Positions 26,119 to 34,566 are shown, counted from the stretch's first letter. The stretch: 64,000 nucleotides of DNA from an uncultured Collinsella sp. (GCA_905208635.1 CAJLPX010000004.1:34418-98417), one strand, 5' to 3'. Program-made: numbers and translations. The notes: generated from the sequence alone by a model not told the origin.

Positions 26119-27006
26119 ATGTTTGACAATGGACCCGTGCCCGGCCGCAACGACGCTTGCTGGTGCGGCAGCGGCAAGAAATACAAGAAATGCCATAGCG
26201 CCTTTGATGAGCGCCTCGAGCGCTTGTGGGAAGAGGGCTGGGAGGTTCTGCCCCGCACGCTCTACAAGACACCCGCCGACATCGAGGGCATCAAGCGCTC
26301 GGCCGCCATCAACGTGGGCGTGCTCGACTACGTAGGCGAGCACATCGCCGCGGGCATGACCACCAACCAGATCGACCAGATGATCTACGACTACACCATC
26401 GAACACGGTGGCACGCCGGCTGACCTCAACTATGAGGGCTACCCCAAGAGCGTGTGCACCTCGATCAACGACGTGGTCTGTCACGGCATCCCCTGCGATA
26501 CGGACGTGCTGCACGAGGGCGACATCATCAACGTCGATTGTTCCACGATCTTGGACGGCTACTTTAGCGATTCGAGCCGCATGTTCTGCATCGGCAAGGT
26601 CTCTGCCGAGCGCCAGCGTCTGGTCGACGTCACTCGCGCCAGCGTGGAAGCGGGTCTAGCCGCCGTCAAGCCATGGCTACCGCTGTCCGTGATGGCCGAG
26701 GCCGTGCAAAAGACGGTCGAGGACGCCGGTTTTAGCGTGGTGCGCGAGTACGGCGGACACGGCATTGGCAAGGAGTTCCACGAGGACCCGTTTGTAGGCT
26801 TTACCACCGAGGCGCCCGATGTGGACACCATCATGGCTCCGGGCATGGTCTTTACCATCGAGCCCATGGTCAATGCCGGAGCGCCCGACATCAAGATTAG
26901 CAAGGGCGACGGCTGGTGTGTGCGCACCAAGGACGGCAGCGATTCGGCCCAGTGCGAGGTACAGCTCGTAGTGACCGAGGACGGCTACGAGCTGCTGAGC
27001 TGGTAG
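26119..27006 (+). CDS. map: type I methionine aminopeptidase with SEC-C zinc motif
   Basis: A 295-residue metalloprotease that removes the N-terminal methionine from new proteins. The N-terminus carries a SEC-C motif (GRNDACWCGSGKKYKKCH, residues about 9-26), a zinc knuckle that probably docks it on the ribosome. The catalytic pita-bread domain follows with the metal ligands in NVDCSTILDGYFSDSS, GGHGIGKEFHEDP and FTIEPM, plus a last Glu in AQCEVQL. The start MFDNGPVPG follows GAAAGGAAG and a good promoter, and a strong terminator follows the stop. Confidence 0.95.
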   Translation: MFDNGPVPGRNDACWCGSGKKYKKCHSAFDERLERLWEEGWEVLPRTLYKTPADIEGIKRSAAINVGVLDYVGEHIAAGMTTNQIDQMIYDYTIEHGGTPADLNYEGYPKSVCTSINDVVCHGIPCDTDVLHEGDIINVDCSTILDGYFSDSSRMFCIGKVSAERQRLVDVTRASVEAGLAAVKPWLPLSVMAEAVQKTVEDAGFSVVREYGGHGIGKEFHEDPFVGFTTEAPDVDTIMAPGMVFTIEPMVNAGAPDIKISKGDGWCVRTKDGSDSAQCEVQLVVTEDGYELLSW

Positions 27007-27015
27007 CCGTGGATG

Positions 27016-27059
27016 CGCCGGATGCTGACGGGCACGCTCGTCTAGCATCCGGCGTTTTT
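27016..27059 (+). terminator. intrinsic terminator of map
   Basis: CGCCGGATGCT at 27016-27026 pairs perfectly with AGCATCCGGCG at 27044-27054, followed by TTTTTG. Confidence 0.88.
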
Positions 27060-27082
27060 GTTTGAACGTTTTGCCTGATAAA

Positions 27083-27117
27083 ACCCGCCAAAATAAACCT
27101 GTCCCTTTTTGGCGGGT
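27083..27117. repeat. hairpin repeat with compensatory stem change
   Basis: ACCCGCCAAAA...TTTTTGGCGGGT. It is the same repeat as at 29294, 35002 and 39707, but both stem strands changed (CCTGCC to CCCGCC, GGCAGG to GGCGGG), so pairing is kept. Confidence 0.85.
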
Positions 27118-27136
27118 CAAGCGGAAAGGACTACTT

Positions 27137-28072
27137 GTGAACATCTTGGTTTTGCTGCCCGTCAACGACCACCATCGCGCAATTCTTGAGTCGAGCGCTC
27201 CGGGCGAGGACTTTATCTACACGAGCGCCGACGCTATCACGCGCGAACAAGTCGCCAACGCCGACGTGATCTTGGGCAACATAGACCCTGCCCTACTTAC
27301 CGCATGCGAGCACCTCCAGCTGCTGCAACTACAGACCGCGGGCTATGACGATTACTTGGCCGCCGGCACCGTGCCAGCCGACGCCAAACTGTCTTGCTCG
27401 GTGGGCGCCTACGGCCAGGCCGTGAGCGAGCACATGTTTGCCATGGTCCTTTCCATGATGAAGCGCCTGCCCGGCTATCACGACTTGCAGCGCGAACATC
27501 GCTGGGAGGATTTGGGGCCAGTTACCTCGCTCAAAAACGCCAACGTGCTGGTGCTGGGCGCGGGCGATATCGGCGGTCACTTTGCCACGCTCTGCCGCGG
27601 CATGGGCGCGCACGTCCGCGGCATCAAGCGCCATCCACTCGTCTACCCCATTGTGTTTGAGGACATGGACGGCATGGACGCCCTACCTGAGCGCCTGGCA
27701 GAGGCCGACATCGTCGCATCCTTTATGCCGAGCACGCCCGAGACCCGCGGTCTGGCGAACGCCGAGTTCTTTGCCGCGATGAAACCAGGTGCCTTCTTTG
27801 CCAACGGCGGCCGCGGCGACCTTGTGGTCACCGATGACTTGGTTGCCGTTCTGGAGTCGGGACATCTCGCCGGCGCCGCGGTCGACGTCACCGACCCCGA
27901 GCCGCTGCCCGAGACAAGCCCGTTGTGGGATGCGCCCAACATGCTCATCACGCCGCACGTCTCCGGCTGGTTCCACTTGGCCGCCACGCTCAACAACGTG
28001 GTCGACATCGCCGCGGAGAATCTGCGTCACCTGCAGGCCGGCGAGACCCTGCGCTGCTGGATCGAGCACTAA
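27137..28072 (+). CDS. D-2-hydroxyacid dehydrogenase (NAD-dependent)
   Basis: A 311-residue oxidoreductase interconverting 2-keto and D-2-hydroxy acids. The nucleotide-binding motif is GAGDIGGHF near residue 143. The catalytic residues are visible: Arg in NGGRGDLV, Glu in DPEPLPE and His in TPHVSG. The start is the GTG at 27137 with GGAAAGGAC upstream; the longer frame before it only translates a hairpin repeat. The substrate is not evident. A perfect hairpin follows the stop codon. Confidence 0.9.
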   Translation: MNILVLLPVNDHHRAILESSAPGEDFIYTSADAITREQVANADVILGNIDPALLTACEHLQLLQLQTAGYDDYLAAGTVPADAKLSCSVGAYGQAVSEHMFAMVLSMMKRLPGYHDLQREHRWEDLGPVTSLKNANVLVLGAGDIGGHFATLCRGMGAHVRGIKRHPLVYPIVFEDMDGMDALPERLAEADIVASFMPSTPETRGLANAEFFAAMKPGAFFANGGRGDLVVTDDLVAVLESGHLAGAAVDVTDPEPLPETSPLWDAPNMLITPHVSGWFHLAATLNNVVDIAAENLRHLQAGETLRCWIEH

Positions 28073-28074
28073 TT

Positions 28075-28102
28075 GTTCCGGCGTTTTGCCAAACGCCGGA
28101 AC
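28075..28102 (+). terminator. perfect 12-bp hairpin after the dehydrogenase gene
   Basis: GTTCCGGCGTTT-TGCC-AAACGCCGGAAC, starting 2 bp after the stop codon. It lacks a good T-tract, so it may protect the mRNA end as much as end transcription. Confidence 0.65.
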
Positions 28103-28113
28103 CCCTCGACGCT

Positions 28114-28217
28114 GCGAGCCCGCCAGAGCGGCAATCTGACGTTCAATCGTCGGGCATGGCCAAAAGGCCTATGCCCTCCTCTTTCACGTCACCTTGCCCA
28201 CTCTGGCGGGCTCTCGC
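28114..28217. repeat. 104-bp long hairpin with nested stems
   Basis: Outer arms GCGAGCCCGCCAGAG and CTCTGGCGGGCT(CT)CGC pair. Further in, GGCAA/TTGCC and TGACGT/ACGTCA pair. The top has GGGCATGGCC-AAAA-GGCCTATGCCC. It fills the gap between the dehydrogenase and the PIN toxin gene. Confidence 0.8.
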
Positions 28218-28251
28218 TGACGTTTGCTCAACCTGCAGGGTCTTCAAATTG

Positions 28252-28743
28252 CTAGAGCGTTGCTAAGTAATTCTTTGCGTCTTCTACGCTCATTGCTGCA
28301 ACGGGTGCGTGTGAACAGAGTTTGACATCGTTGGTGACCAGTAGATCTGCTTGAGCGCGTATCGCTGCCGCAATGATTAAATCGTCTTCGTAATCGCTAT
28401 GGAGCTCACGCTGCCTGCTCGCCATCCATATATCGCTCAGGTCACAGGGCACTGGCGTGGCAAGCTGCGACAGCACGCTAAGACAATCCCATGCAAGCGA
28501 AGTCGCTACCGTAGCGGCATACTGGGAAAGCGAACCATGCTCGCGCCGATACCATGCCTTATGTTCGCTTGAAATCAAATAAAACAGGTCTTTGGACGAT
28601 GTCGCCGCGTACAGCAAATCAACCTGCGCCGTGCATGCATCGCGTAAAAACTCAATCGCCACCGAACGACCACGTCGTGAGGGAATGAAGTAATCGAGCC
28701 ACACGTTGGTGTCAACCAAGATGCGCTTTGGAGTCTCACTCAT
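28252..28743 (-). CDS. PIN-domain ribonuclease, toxin of a type II toxin-antitoxin pair
   Basis: A 163-residue PIN-domain protein, VapC-like. The acidic metal ligands are visible in LVDTNVWLD (Asp near residue 10), DYEDDLIIAAA (about 115-125) and LVTNDVK. VapC-type toxins cut RNA. Its start overlaps the end of the upstream antitoxin gene by 8 bp, the tight coupling expected of a toxin-antitoxin operon. It is somewhat longer than typical VapC (about 130). Confidence 0.88.
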   Translation of the reverse strand: MSETPKRILVDTNVWLDYFIPSRRGRSVAIEFLRDACTAQVDLLYAATSSKDLFYLISSEHKAWYRREHGSLSQYAATVATSLAWDCLSVLSQLATPVPCDLSDIWMASRQRELHSDYEDDLIIAAAIRAQADLLVTNDVKLCSHAPVAAMSVEDAKNYLATL

Positions 28744-29116
28744 AGAGCCAGCTCATCTCCTCGCCATAGCGATCCGCATAGGCATTCCGTTTGAGCTCTT
28801 CGTCGTCCGATGGCTGAGCCTTGACCATATCGATTCCCGACTCACAGCAAGCGGCAGCGAACAGCTTCGACCCCTGATCCATGAGCTCGAGCTTACGTTT
28901 GGCGGCCTTTTCGCGCTCGCGCTGTTCCGCCCGGGCACGACTGGGCAGCAGGATATCCTCGAGCGCACCGGGGCGATCGGCCAGCGACGCTGCAAGCTGC
29001 CAGAGCGCTCGCACCGCTTGGCTCGGCGTCATACCGGCCTTGGAGAGAGCGGCGTCCCCACTCCTTTTAAGATCGGCATCGAGACGTACGTTGATCTGAG
29101 CGGCTGTTGTGGTCAT
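28736..29116 (-). CDS. ribbon-helix-helix antitoxin (RelB/DinJ-like)
   Basis: A 126-residue protein whose N-terminus (QINVRLDADLKRSGDAALSKAGMTPSQAVRALW) is a ribbon-helix-helix domain that binds DNA and represses its own operon. The Lys/Arg-rich middle and acidic C-terminus (DDEELKR, YGEEMSWLYE) would wrap the PIN toxin. The gene precedes and overlaps the PIN gene. RelB/DinJ-type antitoxins usually pair with RelE toxins; pairing with PIN is a known variant. Confidence 0.87.
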   Translation of the reverse strand: MTTTAAQINVRLDADLKRSGDAALSKAGMTPSQAVRALWQLAASLADRPGALEDILLPSRARAEQREREKAAKRKLELMDQGSKLFAAACCESGIDMVKAQPSDDEELKRNAYADRYGEEMSWLYE

Positions 29117-29208
29117 AACCCCTCCTTAATACTTCAAAACTATCATAAAACTCTATGGTAGATACGTAAAGCATGTATAGCATTAATAAGCATTAGCCGT
29201 ACTCTGTA

Positions 29209-29245
29209 CACAAAAAGCCGCCGAGGCACACTGCACCTCGGCGGC
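29209..29245 (-). terminator. intrinsic terminator on the minus strand
   Basis: GCCGCCGAGG and CCTCGGCGGC pair, followed on the minus strand by TTTTTGTG. It backs up the stop-fused hairpin at the end of the M18 gene and keeps transcription out of the toxin-antitoxin promoter. No gene is seen in 29117-29332. Confidence 0.8.
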
Positions 29246-29293
29246 TACGCATCACCAATCCAGTTCGGTTTCACCCTTTGCATTCGCCCAGAT

Positions 29294-29334
29294 AAAACCT
29301 GCCAAAATAAACCTGTCCCTTTTTGGTAGGTTTT
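29294..29334 (-). repeat. hairpin repeat fused to the stop codon of the M18 gene
   Basis: On the minus strand, TAAAACCTACCAAAAAGGGA continues to TTTTGGCAGGTTTTATCTGG. The TAA is the gene's stop codon. The stem keeps one G-U pair where the other copies have G-C. Confidence 0.85.
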
Positions 29335-30718
29335 AGAACTCTACGCTTTCGGCGCCGTTGATGGTTAGGTTGCGCTCGTAGAAGGCTGTGAGAGCGCGGA
29401 TGGCGTACATCACGTCGCGTACGCCGCCGGTCTCGTAGCTCGAGTGCATGGCAAGCTGCGGCAGGCCCACGTCCACGGCATGCATGCTCGCCTGCATATT
29501 GGACAGATTGCCCAGGGTAGAACCGCCGGCCATATCGCTCTTGTTGGCAAAGGCCTGCGTGGGCACGTCGGCGTCATCGCAAATGGCCTGGAACACCGCG
29601 CGGCTAAAGGCGTCGGTGCAGTAGTGCTGGTTGGCGGCCTCCTTGATGACGATGCCGCCGTTAAGCACAACCTGGTTGCGGGCGTCGCACTTCTCGGCGT
29701 GGTTGGGGTGCACGGCATGCGCGTTGTCGCAGCTCACGAGCATCGAAGCGGCAAGTGCGCGGTGGTACGACTCGTCATCGAAGCCCAGCGACCCGTTGAT
29801 GCGGCGCAGCGCGTCGGCCAAGAACGTCGACATGGCGCCCTGCTTGGTCTCGGAGCCAACCTCCTCGTTATCAAAGCAGCAAAAGACCGAAACGTCGTGC
29901 GCATTCTCGGCACCCAAAAATGCCTGCAGCGAGGTGTAGGCGCAGGCCAGGTCGTCGAGCTTGGGCGTCGAGATAAACTCGTCGGCCCAGCCCCAAATGC
30001 GTGCATCCTGACGATTGACCAGGAACAGGTCGCGACCCAAAATTTGCTCGGGCTCAACGTCCAGTTCGTCGGCGATCAGGGCGTCAAAATCTCCCTGCTT
30101 AAGGTCGCCGGCGCTGATGAGCGGGCACAGGTCGACAGCTCGGTTGGGCGCAAAGCCCTCGTTAACGCCACGATTCATATGGATGGCAAGGCTCGGGATA
30201 ATGGCAACTTCGCGCTCGGTAGCGAGCAAGCGGCTCTCGATACGGTCGCCCTCGCGCACCAGCACGCGGCCCGCAAGTGCCAGCGGGCGATCGAACCAGG
30301 TGTAGTCGATCATGCCGCCGTAGGCCTCGGTGTTCAGGCGCAGCGTCTCGCCCGCGCCGTCGAGCTCGGGCACGGCCTTAACCTTAAACGTCGGCGAATC
30401 GCTGTGTGACGCCGTGAGTTGAAAATGATAGTCGCCGGCAACGCCGTCCTCGCCCCACGTAGCGGCCAGGTCTTCGCCCACCTTAAAGGCAACGACGCTC
30501 GAGGTGTTGCGCTGCGTGTAATAACGCCCGCCCGGCTCGATGTCCCACGCTGCGTTCTCGGGCAGGTAGGTAAAGCCCGCCTCGTCGAGTTCGGCCATAA
30601 TGGTCGCTGCCGTATGGAACATGCTGGGGCATGCCTCGATAAAGTCGATAAGGTCGTTGGAGGCCTCGATATCGTCGGCCGTCACGTGCACGCGCTCGAT
30701 CGTTTCCTGATCCGTCAT
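29333..30718 (-). CDS. M18 family aminopeptidase (aspartyl aminopeptidase-like)
   Basis: A 461-residue dizinc exopeptidase. The metal ligands appear in SHSDSPTFK (His), CFDNEEVGS (Glu pair) and NAHAVHPNHAEKCD (His). M18 enzymes remove N-terminal residues, often acidic ones, from peptides in the cytoplasm. The ATG giving MTDQETIERV follows AAAGGGGAGAGC; 37 extra upstream residues in frame lack a ribosome binding site. It is divergent from the Ntn hydrolase gene and ends in a repeat hairpin. Confidence 0.93.
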   Translation of the reverse strand: MTDQETIERVHVTADDIEASNDLIDFIEACPSMFHTAATIMAELDEAGFTYLPENAAWDIEPGGRYYTQRNTSSVVAFKVGEDLAATWGEDGVAGDYHFQLTASHSDSPTFKVKAVPELDGAGETLRLNTEAYGGMIDYTWFDRPLALAGRVLVREGDRIESRLLATEREVAIIPSLAIHMNRGVNEGFAPNRAVDLCPLISAGDLKQGDFDALIADELDVEPEQILGRDLFLVNRQDARIWGWADEFISTPKLDDLACAYTSLQAFLGAENAHDVSVFCCFDNEEVGSETKQGAMSTFLADALRRINGSLGFDDESYHRALAASMLVSCDNAHAVHPNHAEKCDARNQVVLNGGIVIKEAANQHYCTDAFSRAVFQAICDDADVPTQAFANKSDMAGGSTLGNLSNMQASMHAVDVGLPQLAMHSSYETGGVRDVMYAIRALTAFYERNLTINGAESVEF

Positions 30719-30879
30719 GCTCTCCCCTTTCGCTGGGTTGATGGTCCCCTCCAGCATACCCCGCCACGCCAGCGCCGCACTCTTCATTCCGTGCTTAATT
30801 CCGCGCCGCTCACCAAGTTGAGCCATCATGCCCGCGCTCCTTTTGCGACAATTGCGCTAACAGGACGAGAGGAGCCGTC

Positions 30880-31965
30880 ATGAAGCCACGTAACATTGCC
30901 ATCGCCTGCGGTGTCGCGGGTGTCGCCGTCGGCCTTGCCGCTGCCACCGGTATCGTTTATCACAAGCAAATCAAGTCCGCCGCGTCGCTCAAACGCTTGA
31001 CCGGCTACGCGGATGGCTATGACCTGTACGCAATCGACATCGCCTACGACTACGATCTTGATCGCATCATCGCCGCCGGCGTACGCGACGACCAGGCCTA
31101 CATCGATGCCGTGGTGGCGCAGGTGCTGCCCGGTGTGCCGGCACATGTCCAGGCGCCCCAGTTTGCCTGCAGCGCTTTTGTCGCCGTAGATGCCGAAGGC
31201 CGCGTGCGTACCGGTCGCAATTACGACTTTAAGGACGACACCTCGGCGCTGCTGGTGCGCAATCACCCACGCGGCGGCTATGCCTCCATCGGGTTTGCCG
31301 CCCTTAACAACCTGGGCGATAACACTCCGCTTGACTCCGTCGCCGGACGCGCCGCCGCACTCATGGGCCCGTTTGCCCAGCTCGACGGCGTCAACGAATG
31401 TGGCGTGTCCATTGCCGTGCTCACCCTGGATTCCAAACCCTGTGACCAGGACACGCAGCGCCCCGTCATCAATACCTCGCTCGCCATCCGTCTGGTGCTC
31501 GACCGTGCCGCCACCACGCAAGAAGCTGTCGACCTGCTTTCCGCCTACGACATGCACGCCATGGCAGGACGCGATTACCACTTCTTTATAAACGACGCCG
31601 CCGGTGACGCGCGCGTAGTAGAGTGGGATCCGCGCGATCCGGACCGCGCTTTCAAAGCGACTCCTGTAACCCAGGTTACGAACTTCTACGCCTGCTATGG
31701 CGACGAAGTGCTGCCTAACCAAAAGAATGGCGAGCTAGGCCATGGTAAAGAGCGCGCCGCCGCAATCGCCGATGTCCTCGACGCCCATACCGGCGCCCAA
31801 GACGAGGCAGTCGCTTGGAAGGCCCTACGCGCTGCAGCGCAAGAGCCCAATCCGGAAGACATCACCAGCAACACGCAGTGGTCGGTCGTCTTTGACAACA
31901 CCGAGCCTGCTGCCGCCATCACGCTGCGCCGCCACTGGGGCGACATCGACGCATTCGCACTGTAA
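30880..31965 (+). CDS. linear amide C-N hydrolase (Ntn/choloylglycine hydrolase-like), membrane-anchored
   Basis: A 361-residue member of the Ntn-hydrolase superfamily related to choloylglycine hydrolases and acyltransferases that cut amide bonds. The N-terminus is one hydrophobic segment (residues about 5-27), giving export or anchoring. The likely catalytic residue is the Cys in QFACSAFVAVD (about residue 91), released by cleavage in front of it; GRNYDF and a late NTQWSVVFDN follow the family pattern. Bile-salt hydrolases start directly with Cys, so this enzyme has an extra exported pro-region and could act on N-acyl amides outside the cell. The substrate is unknown. Confidence 0.8.
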   Translation: MKPRNIAIACGVAGVAVGLAAATGIVYHKQIKSAASLKRLTGYADGYDLYAIDIAYDYDLDRIIAAGVRDDQAYIDAVVAQVLPGVPAHVQAPQFACSAFVAVDAEGRVRTGRNYDFKDDTSALLVRNHPRGGYASIGFAALNNLGDNTPLDSVAGRAAALMGPFAQLDGVNECGVSIAVLTLDSKPCDQDTQRPVINTSLAIRLVLDRAATTQEAVDLLSAYDMHAMAGRDYHFFINDAAGDARVVEWDPRDPDRAFKATPVTQVTNFYACYGDEVLPNQKNGELGHGKERAAAIADVLDAHTGAQDEAVAWKALRAAAQEPNPEDITSNTQWSVVFDNTEPAAAITLRRHWGDIDAFAL

Positions 31966-32034
31966 GGAGCCAGGCCCGTCGACTTTACGCTCGCCTGGCG
32001 TTGTTTACATTTCTATACGCTTGAGCTAACACGT

Positions 32035-32067
32035 TTTACCCCCGTATCAACAGTGTGCGGGGGTAAA
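32035..32067. terminator. hairpin between the Ntn hydrolase and pfkA
   Basis: TTTACCCCCG and CGGGGGTAAA pair around a 13-base loop, 70 bp after one stop codon and 38 bp before the pfkA start. A weaker stem (CCAGGC/GCCTGG then TTGTTTAC) lies at 31972-32008. Either could be a terminator. Confidence 0.5.
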
Positions 32068-32105
32068 CTTATGCGCATGTTATAACTTGCCCGGAAGGAT
32101 TCATC

Positions 32106-33185
32106 ATGCTTAGGATCGGTCTTCTTACCAGTGGCGGCGACTGTCAAGCGCTCAACGCCACCATGCGCGGCATTGTCAAAACGCTTATGACCAATAGCAA
32201 AGAGCCTATCGAGATCTACGGTTTTGAGGACGGCTACCAGGGCCTTATCTACAGCAGGTTCCGCGTCATGTCGCCCGCCGATTTTAGCGGCATCCTCACC
32301 CGCGGCGGCACCATCCTGGGCACGAGCCGTACGCCGTTCAAGCGCCTGGATGTTCCCGAGGCCGATGGCGTCGAGAAGGTGCCCGCTATGGTCCACACCT
32401 ATCATAAGCTGCAGCTCGACTGCCTGTTTATGCTGGGCGGCAACGGCTCCACCAAGACCGCTAACCGCCTGCGCGAAGAGGGCCTCAACGTTATCGCCCT
32501 GCCCAAGACCATCGATAACGACACCTGGGGCACCGAGCTGACGTTTGGCTTTACGAGCGCCATCGACGTCGCTACCAAGTGCATCGACGACATCCACACC
32601 ACCGCCTCGAGTCACGGCCGCGTGTTCGTTATCGAGATCATGGGCCACAAGGTTGGCTGGATCCCGCTGTACGCCGGCGTCGCGGGCGGCGCGGACGTCA
32701 TCCTGATTCCCGAGATCCCCTACGACATGGACAACGTCATCAAGACCATCGAGCATCGCATGGAGACCGGCAGCCGCTTTACCATCGTGGCCGTCGCCGA
32801 GGGCGCTATCTCCAAGGAGGACGCGGCGCTGTCCAAGAAGGAATACAAGAAGAAGCTTGCCGAGCGCACGAGCCCGTCGATCGTCTACGACATCGCCAAG
32901 GAGATTGAGGCCAAGACCGGTCGCGAGACCCGCGTCGCCATCCCCGGCCACACGCAGCGCGGCGGCCAGCCCGATGCCCAGGATCGCATCTTTGCGACCC
33001 AGTGCGGCGTCGAGGCCGCGCTTAGCTGCCTGCGCGGCGAGTTTGGCTACATGATCGCCCTGCGTGACGGCAAGATGTGCCACATGCCGCTCGAGGAGGT
33101 CGCCGGTAAGCTCAAGTATGTCGACCCCCAGAGCGACCTGGTGCGCGAGGCCAAGGCGTTGGGCATCAGCTTCGGCGACGAATAG
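32106..33185 (+). CDS. pfkA: 6-phosphofructokinase
   Basis: A 359-residue phosphofructokinase that makes fructose 1,6-bisphosphate in glycolysis. The motifs are GGDCQALNA near residue 10, LGGNGSTKTANRL near residue 105, PKTIDNDTWGT near 130, and the substrate-binding EIMGHKVGW and PGHTQRGG. The usual GGDGS is GGNGS, and the residue before TIDND is Lys rather than the Gly of ATP-only enzymes. This matches a PFK subgroup in anaerobes that may use PPi or have altered phosphoryl donor preference; the donor is therefore uncertain. GGAAGGATT precedes the ATG. Confidence 0.93.
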   Translation: MLRIGLLTSGGDCQALNATMRGIVKTLMTNSKEPIEIYGFEDGYQGLIYSRFRVMSPADFSGILTRGGTILGTSRTPFKRLDVPEADGVEKVPAMVHTYHKLQLDCLFMLGGNGSTKTANRLREEGLNVIALPKTIDNDTWGTELTFGFTSAIDVATKCIDDIHTTASSHGRVFVIEIMGHKVGWIPLYAGVAGGADVILIPEIPYDMDNVIKTIEHRMETGSRFTIVAVAEGAISKEDAALSKKEYKKKLAERTSPSIVYDIAKEIEAKTGRETRVAIPGHTQRGGQPDAQDRIFATQCGVEAALSCLRGEFGYMIALRDGKMCHMPLEEVAGKLKYVDPQSDLVREAKALGISFGDE

Positions 33186-33208
33186 CCTCGGCTGGAATCC
33201 ACCCCATC

Positions 33209-33305
33209 GGGCCCTCCGACCCCGCCCGACGTATTTCGATTTGGCTCCTCCCTTGACTCCGTCAAAGGTCGCCAATCGAAATCGTCGGGCGGGGTCGGAG
33301 GGCCC
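33209..33305. repeat. 97-bp long hairpin after pfkA
   Basis: GGGCCCTCCGACCCCG (start of the arm 33209-33231) pairs perfectly with the arm 33283-33305 over 23 bp. A second stem TTTCGATT/AATCGAAA and a tip TTGAC-TCC-GTCAA lie inside. It starts 24 bp after the pfkA stop codon. Confidence 0.85.
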
Positions 33306-33366
33306 TGCGTTTACATACTCGCCGGGGCTATTCGTCTTCTTGCTGCGGGTGCCTGGGCTGGAATTG

Positions 33367-33417
33367 AGTTGCGGTGAAATAGTTCCTGCTGAATCCAAAA
33401 ACTATTCCACCGCAACT
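33367..33417. repeat. AGTTGCGGTG inverted-repeat element, copy 1
   Basis: AGTTGCGGTGAAATAGTT pairs with AACTATTCCACCGCAACT around a 15-base loop. The outer AGTTGCGGTG recurs at 34567-34637 on the other side of the following gene. The rest of the 33186-33602 gap holds the pfkA hairpin and two GCTACCGGT direct repeats. Confidence 0.8.
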
Positions 33418-33602
33418 TACTGAGTGGGGGCTCTTGGCTGCTACTTGCACTGACATTTGTCCTGAAATGGCTGGTCGTTAGGGATTGCTACCGGTAGTTG
33501 CGGTAGGGTTGGGGCAGATTCTAACTAGAAATGGTGGTCGCTACCGGTTGTTCTCGGCATACTCGGCTCATTCGATTCGACCATCAAACGAAAGGAACCA
33601 CC

Positions 33603-34541
33603 ATGGATCTTGCGATGGCACAGTGCCTCGTCGATCGCCGTAAAGCTGCCGGCCTTTCTCAGGAGGCGCTTGCTGCCCAGCTGGGCGTAAGCCGCCAGGC
33701 TGTTAGTAAATGGGAGCGCAGCGAGTCCTCACCCGATACCGATAACCTCATTGCGCTCGCCGCGCTGTATGACGTGTCGTTGGACGAGCTGTTATATGGG
33801 GAGGCGGCCAACGATGCCGACGACCTGGAGGACGGTAGCGCCGACACCGAGACGGCGGATGTGGCTGACGAGGCCGAGGATTCTGCCGAGCACGCCGATT
33901 GCGGCGACAAACCACTTGTCGATATTTCCCTCGCGCGCGGTATCCACGTCATTGATCCCAATAAAGGCGAGGAAGTCCATGTTGGTTGGAGCGGCATCCA
34001 TGTGACCAACGAGCGCAAGGGCGAAGAGGTGCATGTGGGGCCGGACGGCGTGCATATCGATACGCTTGAGGACGATGGACATAGCGTACGCACCAATGAC
34101 GACGGCACCGTCACCATCGACGGCGAGACGTTTTCCAGCTGGAAGGAAGCACACGACAAGCTCGACCATCATGGCAAGCATTTCCACACCAAGGTCGGAC
34201 GTGCATGGAACAAATTCCCCTTCCCCGCACTTGTCACTCTCGCCTATCTGGTGCTCGGCATTGTCTACGGCACATGGGGCATGGGGCTTTTCCTCGTCTT
34301 TCTGGTTCCCGTCTACTACGCGATTGGTGACTTCATCGATCGGCGCCACCCGTCTAAGCTGATCGAGGCCATCTACCCGGCAGCCGCCATCGCTTGGTTC
34401 CTCTACATGTGGCTCTGTTTGGGACAGCCCCATCCTGCATGGATCATCCTCATCACGATTCCCGTCATAAAGGCGCTCATGCGCTGGTGCCGCAAACAAT
34501 GGAAGCACCGCAAACAGGCCCAACACGCTCCGACCCACTAG
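33603..34541 (+). CDS. XRE-family regulator fused to a membrane domain
   Basis: A 312-residue protein. Residues about 1-60 are a Cro/CI helix-turn-helix (SQEALAAQLGVSRQAVSKWERSES, DVSLDELLYG). An acidic linker follows (about 68-100). A middle part has two KGEEVHVG repeats and related GIHV/GVHI strands (about 105-175), which look like a small beta structure. The C-terminal 110 residues contain about four hydrophobic helices. It is probably a membrane-tethered regulator reacting to an envelope or cytoplasmic signal. AGGAACCACC precedes the ATG. It is flanked on both sides by copies of one inverted repeat. Confidence 0.82.
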   Translation: MDLAMAQCLVDRRKAAGLSQEALAAQLGVSRQAVSKWERSESSPDTDNLIALAALYDVSLDELLYGEAANDADDLEDGSADTETADVADEAEDSAEHADCGDKPLVDISLARGIHVIDPNKGEEVHVGWSGIHVTNERKGEEVHVGPDGVHIDTLEDDGHSVRTNDDGTVTIDGETFSSWKEAHDKLDHHGKHFHTKVGRAWNKFPFPALVTLAYLVLGIVYGTWGMGLFLVFLVPVYYAIGDFIDRRHPSKLIEAIYPAAAIAWFLYMWLCLGQPHPAWIILITIPVIKALMRWCRKQWKHRKQAQHAPTH

Positions 34542-34566
34542 CACCCAACCGCCCCCGCCCTTCTCC

